A DNA stretch of 6,722 bases, taken from the NCBI GenBank assembly GCA_030620285.1, contig JAUXFA010000067.1, positions 1 through 6,722 on the forward strand, given 5' to 3'. Origin of the DNA: Piscirickettsiaceae bacterium. GTDB taxonomy: Bacteria > Pseudomonadota > Gammaproteobacteria > Nitrosococcales > Methylophagaceae. Positions 5,579 through 6,722 of the stretch are shown here, piece by piece (position 1 is the first letter of the stretch; each line of letters begins with the position of its first letter). Under the pieces are notes generated by a model. It searched no databases. It was not told where the DNA came from and saw only the letters and a program-made list of their open reading frames with translations. The translations under genes and the position numbers were made by a program.

Positions 5579-6722
5579 ATGAAAACCAAATTACTCGCTT
5601 TAAGTATTTTCACAGCAACAGCTATCACTGTTACATTGTTTCCAACCATTCAAAACGCTTTGGCAACTACAACACATACACCTCCAATCATTGATCCTGT
5701 TGCAATCGCGCCGATAGCGAATGAACATCCTAAAATAGAAGTGGTCTTTGTACTGGATACCACCGGTAGCATGAGTGGATTAATTGACGCTGCCAAAGAA
5801 AAGATCTGGTCTATTGCCAGCACTATGGCCTCAGCACAAACTGCACCTGATATAAAAGTAGGGCTGGTTGCCTACCGTGACCGTGGTGATGCTTATGTCA
5901 CTAAAACTGTTGCTTTATCTAATGATCTTGATTCGATGTATGCCCGATTAATGGATTTTAAAGCTGATGGGGGTGGCGATACTCCTGAAAGTGTTAACCA
6001 AGGTTTATATGATGCGGTTAATAATATGTCATGGAGTACTGACCAACAAACCTACAAAGTAGTATTTCTCGTCGGTGATGCACCAGCACATATGGATTAT
6101 CAAAATGATGTGAAATACCCACAAACCATGATTGTTGCAAAACGAAAAGGTATTATTATCAATACTATTCAAGCAGGACAAGACACCGCGACGACTGCAA
6201 GTTGGCAACAAGTCGCTCGTTTGGGTAGTGGTGATTATTTTCAAGTTGAATCTTCTGGCAATGCCGTTGCAATTGCCACACCATTTGATAAAACAATGGC
6301 TGAATTATCTGCCCAGTTAGACGACACTCGCCTTTATTACGGTGATGAAGAAACGCAACGAAAACAGGCATTAAAAGTCGAGGCGGCTAATAAACTACAT
6401 AAAGACGCAAGTGATGAATCACGTGCCAGACGAGCGGCATTCAATGCCTCAAAAAGTGGTAAGACTAATTTCTTAGGGAATGATGAGTTAGTCGATGCTA
6501 TTAGTAGCGGCCGAGTTGAACTTGTCGATATTCCTGAAAATGAGCTACCTGCTTCTATACAGGCTATGGCACCTGAACAGCAAGTATCCTTTATTGCTAA
6601 AGCAAAAAATGAGCGAAATGATCTCGAGCAAGATATGAAAGTGCTAACTAAAAAGCGTGACGATTATCTTCGTGAAAAAGTCGCTAAGATCGGTGGTGCC
6701 AAGGATTCATTTGATAATAAGA
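5579..6722 (+). CDS. Exported von Willebrand factor A (vWA) domain protein, cut by the right window edge
   Basis: 381 codons are visible with no stop. Residues 1-29 form a signal peptide (MKTK, hydrophobic core, Ala-Leu-Ala before a likely cut after Ala29), so the protein should be periplasmic; no lipobox Cys is seen. The vWA domain spans about 53-245: beta strand IEVVFVLDTTGSMSG holds the first metal-binding motif (Asp60, Thr62, Ser64), GGGDTPESV supplies Thr135, and VVFLVGDAPAH supplies Asp167, so the metal-ion-dependent adhesion site looks complete. vWA domains bind protein partners through this metal. The region after about 255 is charged and helical (GDEETQRKQALKVEAANKL, then NERNDLEQDMKVLTKKRDDYL at about 347-367), likely coiled-coil. 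The ATG lies 11 nt after the previous stop with a good ribosome site. It is the third gene of the PspA operon and could be the periplasmic arm of that system (inference). The C-terminus, including any membrane anchor, lies outside the window. Confidence 0.93.
   Translation, partial: MKTKLLALSIFTATAITVTLFPTIQNALATTTHTPPIIDPVAIAPIANEHPKIEVVFVLDTTGSMSGLIDAAKEKIWSIASTMASAQTAPDIKVGLVAYRDRGDAYVTKTVALSNDLDSMYARLMDFKADGGGDTPESVNQGLYDAVNNMSWSTDQQTYKVVFLVGDAPAHMDYQNDVKYPQTMIVAKRKGIIINTIQAGQDTATTASWQQVARLGSGDYFQVESSGNAVAIATPFDKTMAELSAQLDDTRLYYGDEETQRKQALKVEAANKLHKDASDESRARRAAFNASKSGKTNFLGNDELVDAISSGRVELVDIPENELPASIQAMAPEQQVSFIAKAKNERNDLEQDMKVLTKKRDDYLREKVAKIGGAKDSFDNK

Noticed and set aside
5491..5694. 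67-codon plus-strand frame across the membrane-protein end and vWA start
   Set aside because: It overlaps the signal peptide coding region of the vWA gene in another frame. Both flanking genes have good starts and stops, so this is a shadow.

Overview
The window reads as chromosomal DNA of a moderately AT-rich gammaproteobacterium. I infer this from the close match of the ClpB part to the E. coli type, the style of the OmpR-type regulator and histidine kinase, and Gram-negative architecture (a periplasmic signal-peptide protein and an envelope-stress PspA). I cannot name the genus. There are no RNA genes, mobile elements or CRISPR arrays, and coding density is high. Two genes are cut by the window edges.

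Layout on the minus strand, read from about 4314 down to 1: an OmpR/PhoB-type response regulator (4314-3616), a large membrane sensor histidine kinase whose start codon directly abuts the regulator's stop (3615-1492), then an 83-nt gap carrying a very good heat-shock (sigma-32) promoter, then the first 469 codons of the disaggregase clpB (1408 to the left edge).

Layout on the plus strand, diverging from the regulator across about 150 nt: a short PspA/IM30-family protein (4465-5001), a six-helix inner-membrane protein overlapping it by ATGA (4998-5567), and, 11 nt later, an exported von Willebrand factor A (vWA) protein (5579 to the right edge, incomplete). The tight spacing and good ribosome binding sites indicate one operon.

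Proposed logic (inference): the kinase senses an envelope signal with its large periplasmic domain and phosphorylates the regulator. The regulator acts on the shared divergent control region, which holds TGTAAA direct repeats resembling a CpxR-type box and a perfect TGTAAAT-N6-ATTTACA palindrome. It would thereby control the PspA, membrane-protein and vWA operon and perhaps its own genes. This would be a Psp-like envelope-stress module with no PspF, no visible sigma-54 promoter and no PspB/PspC in view. The pspA leader also contains a sequence exactly complementary to its Shine-Dalgarno region, which raises the possibility of RNA-level control. clpB has its own heat-shock promoter, but it lies in the same direction just after the kinase gene with no convincing terminator between.
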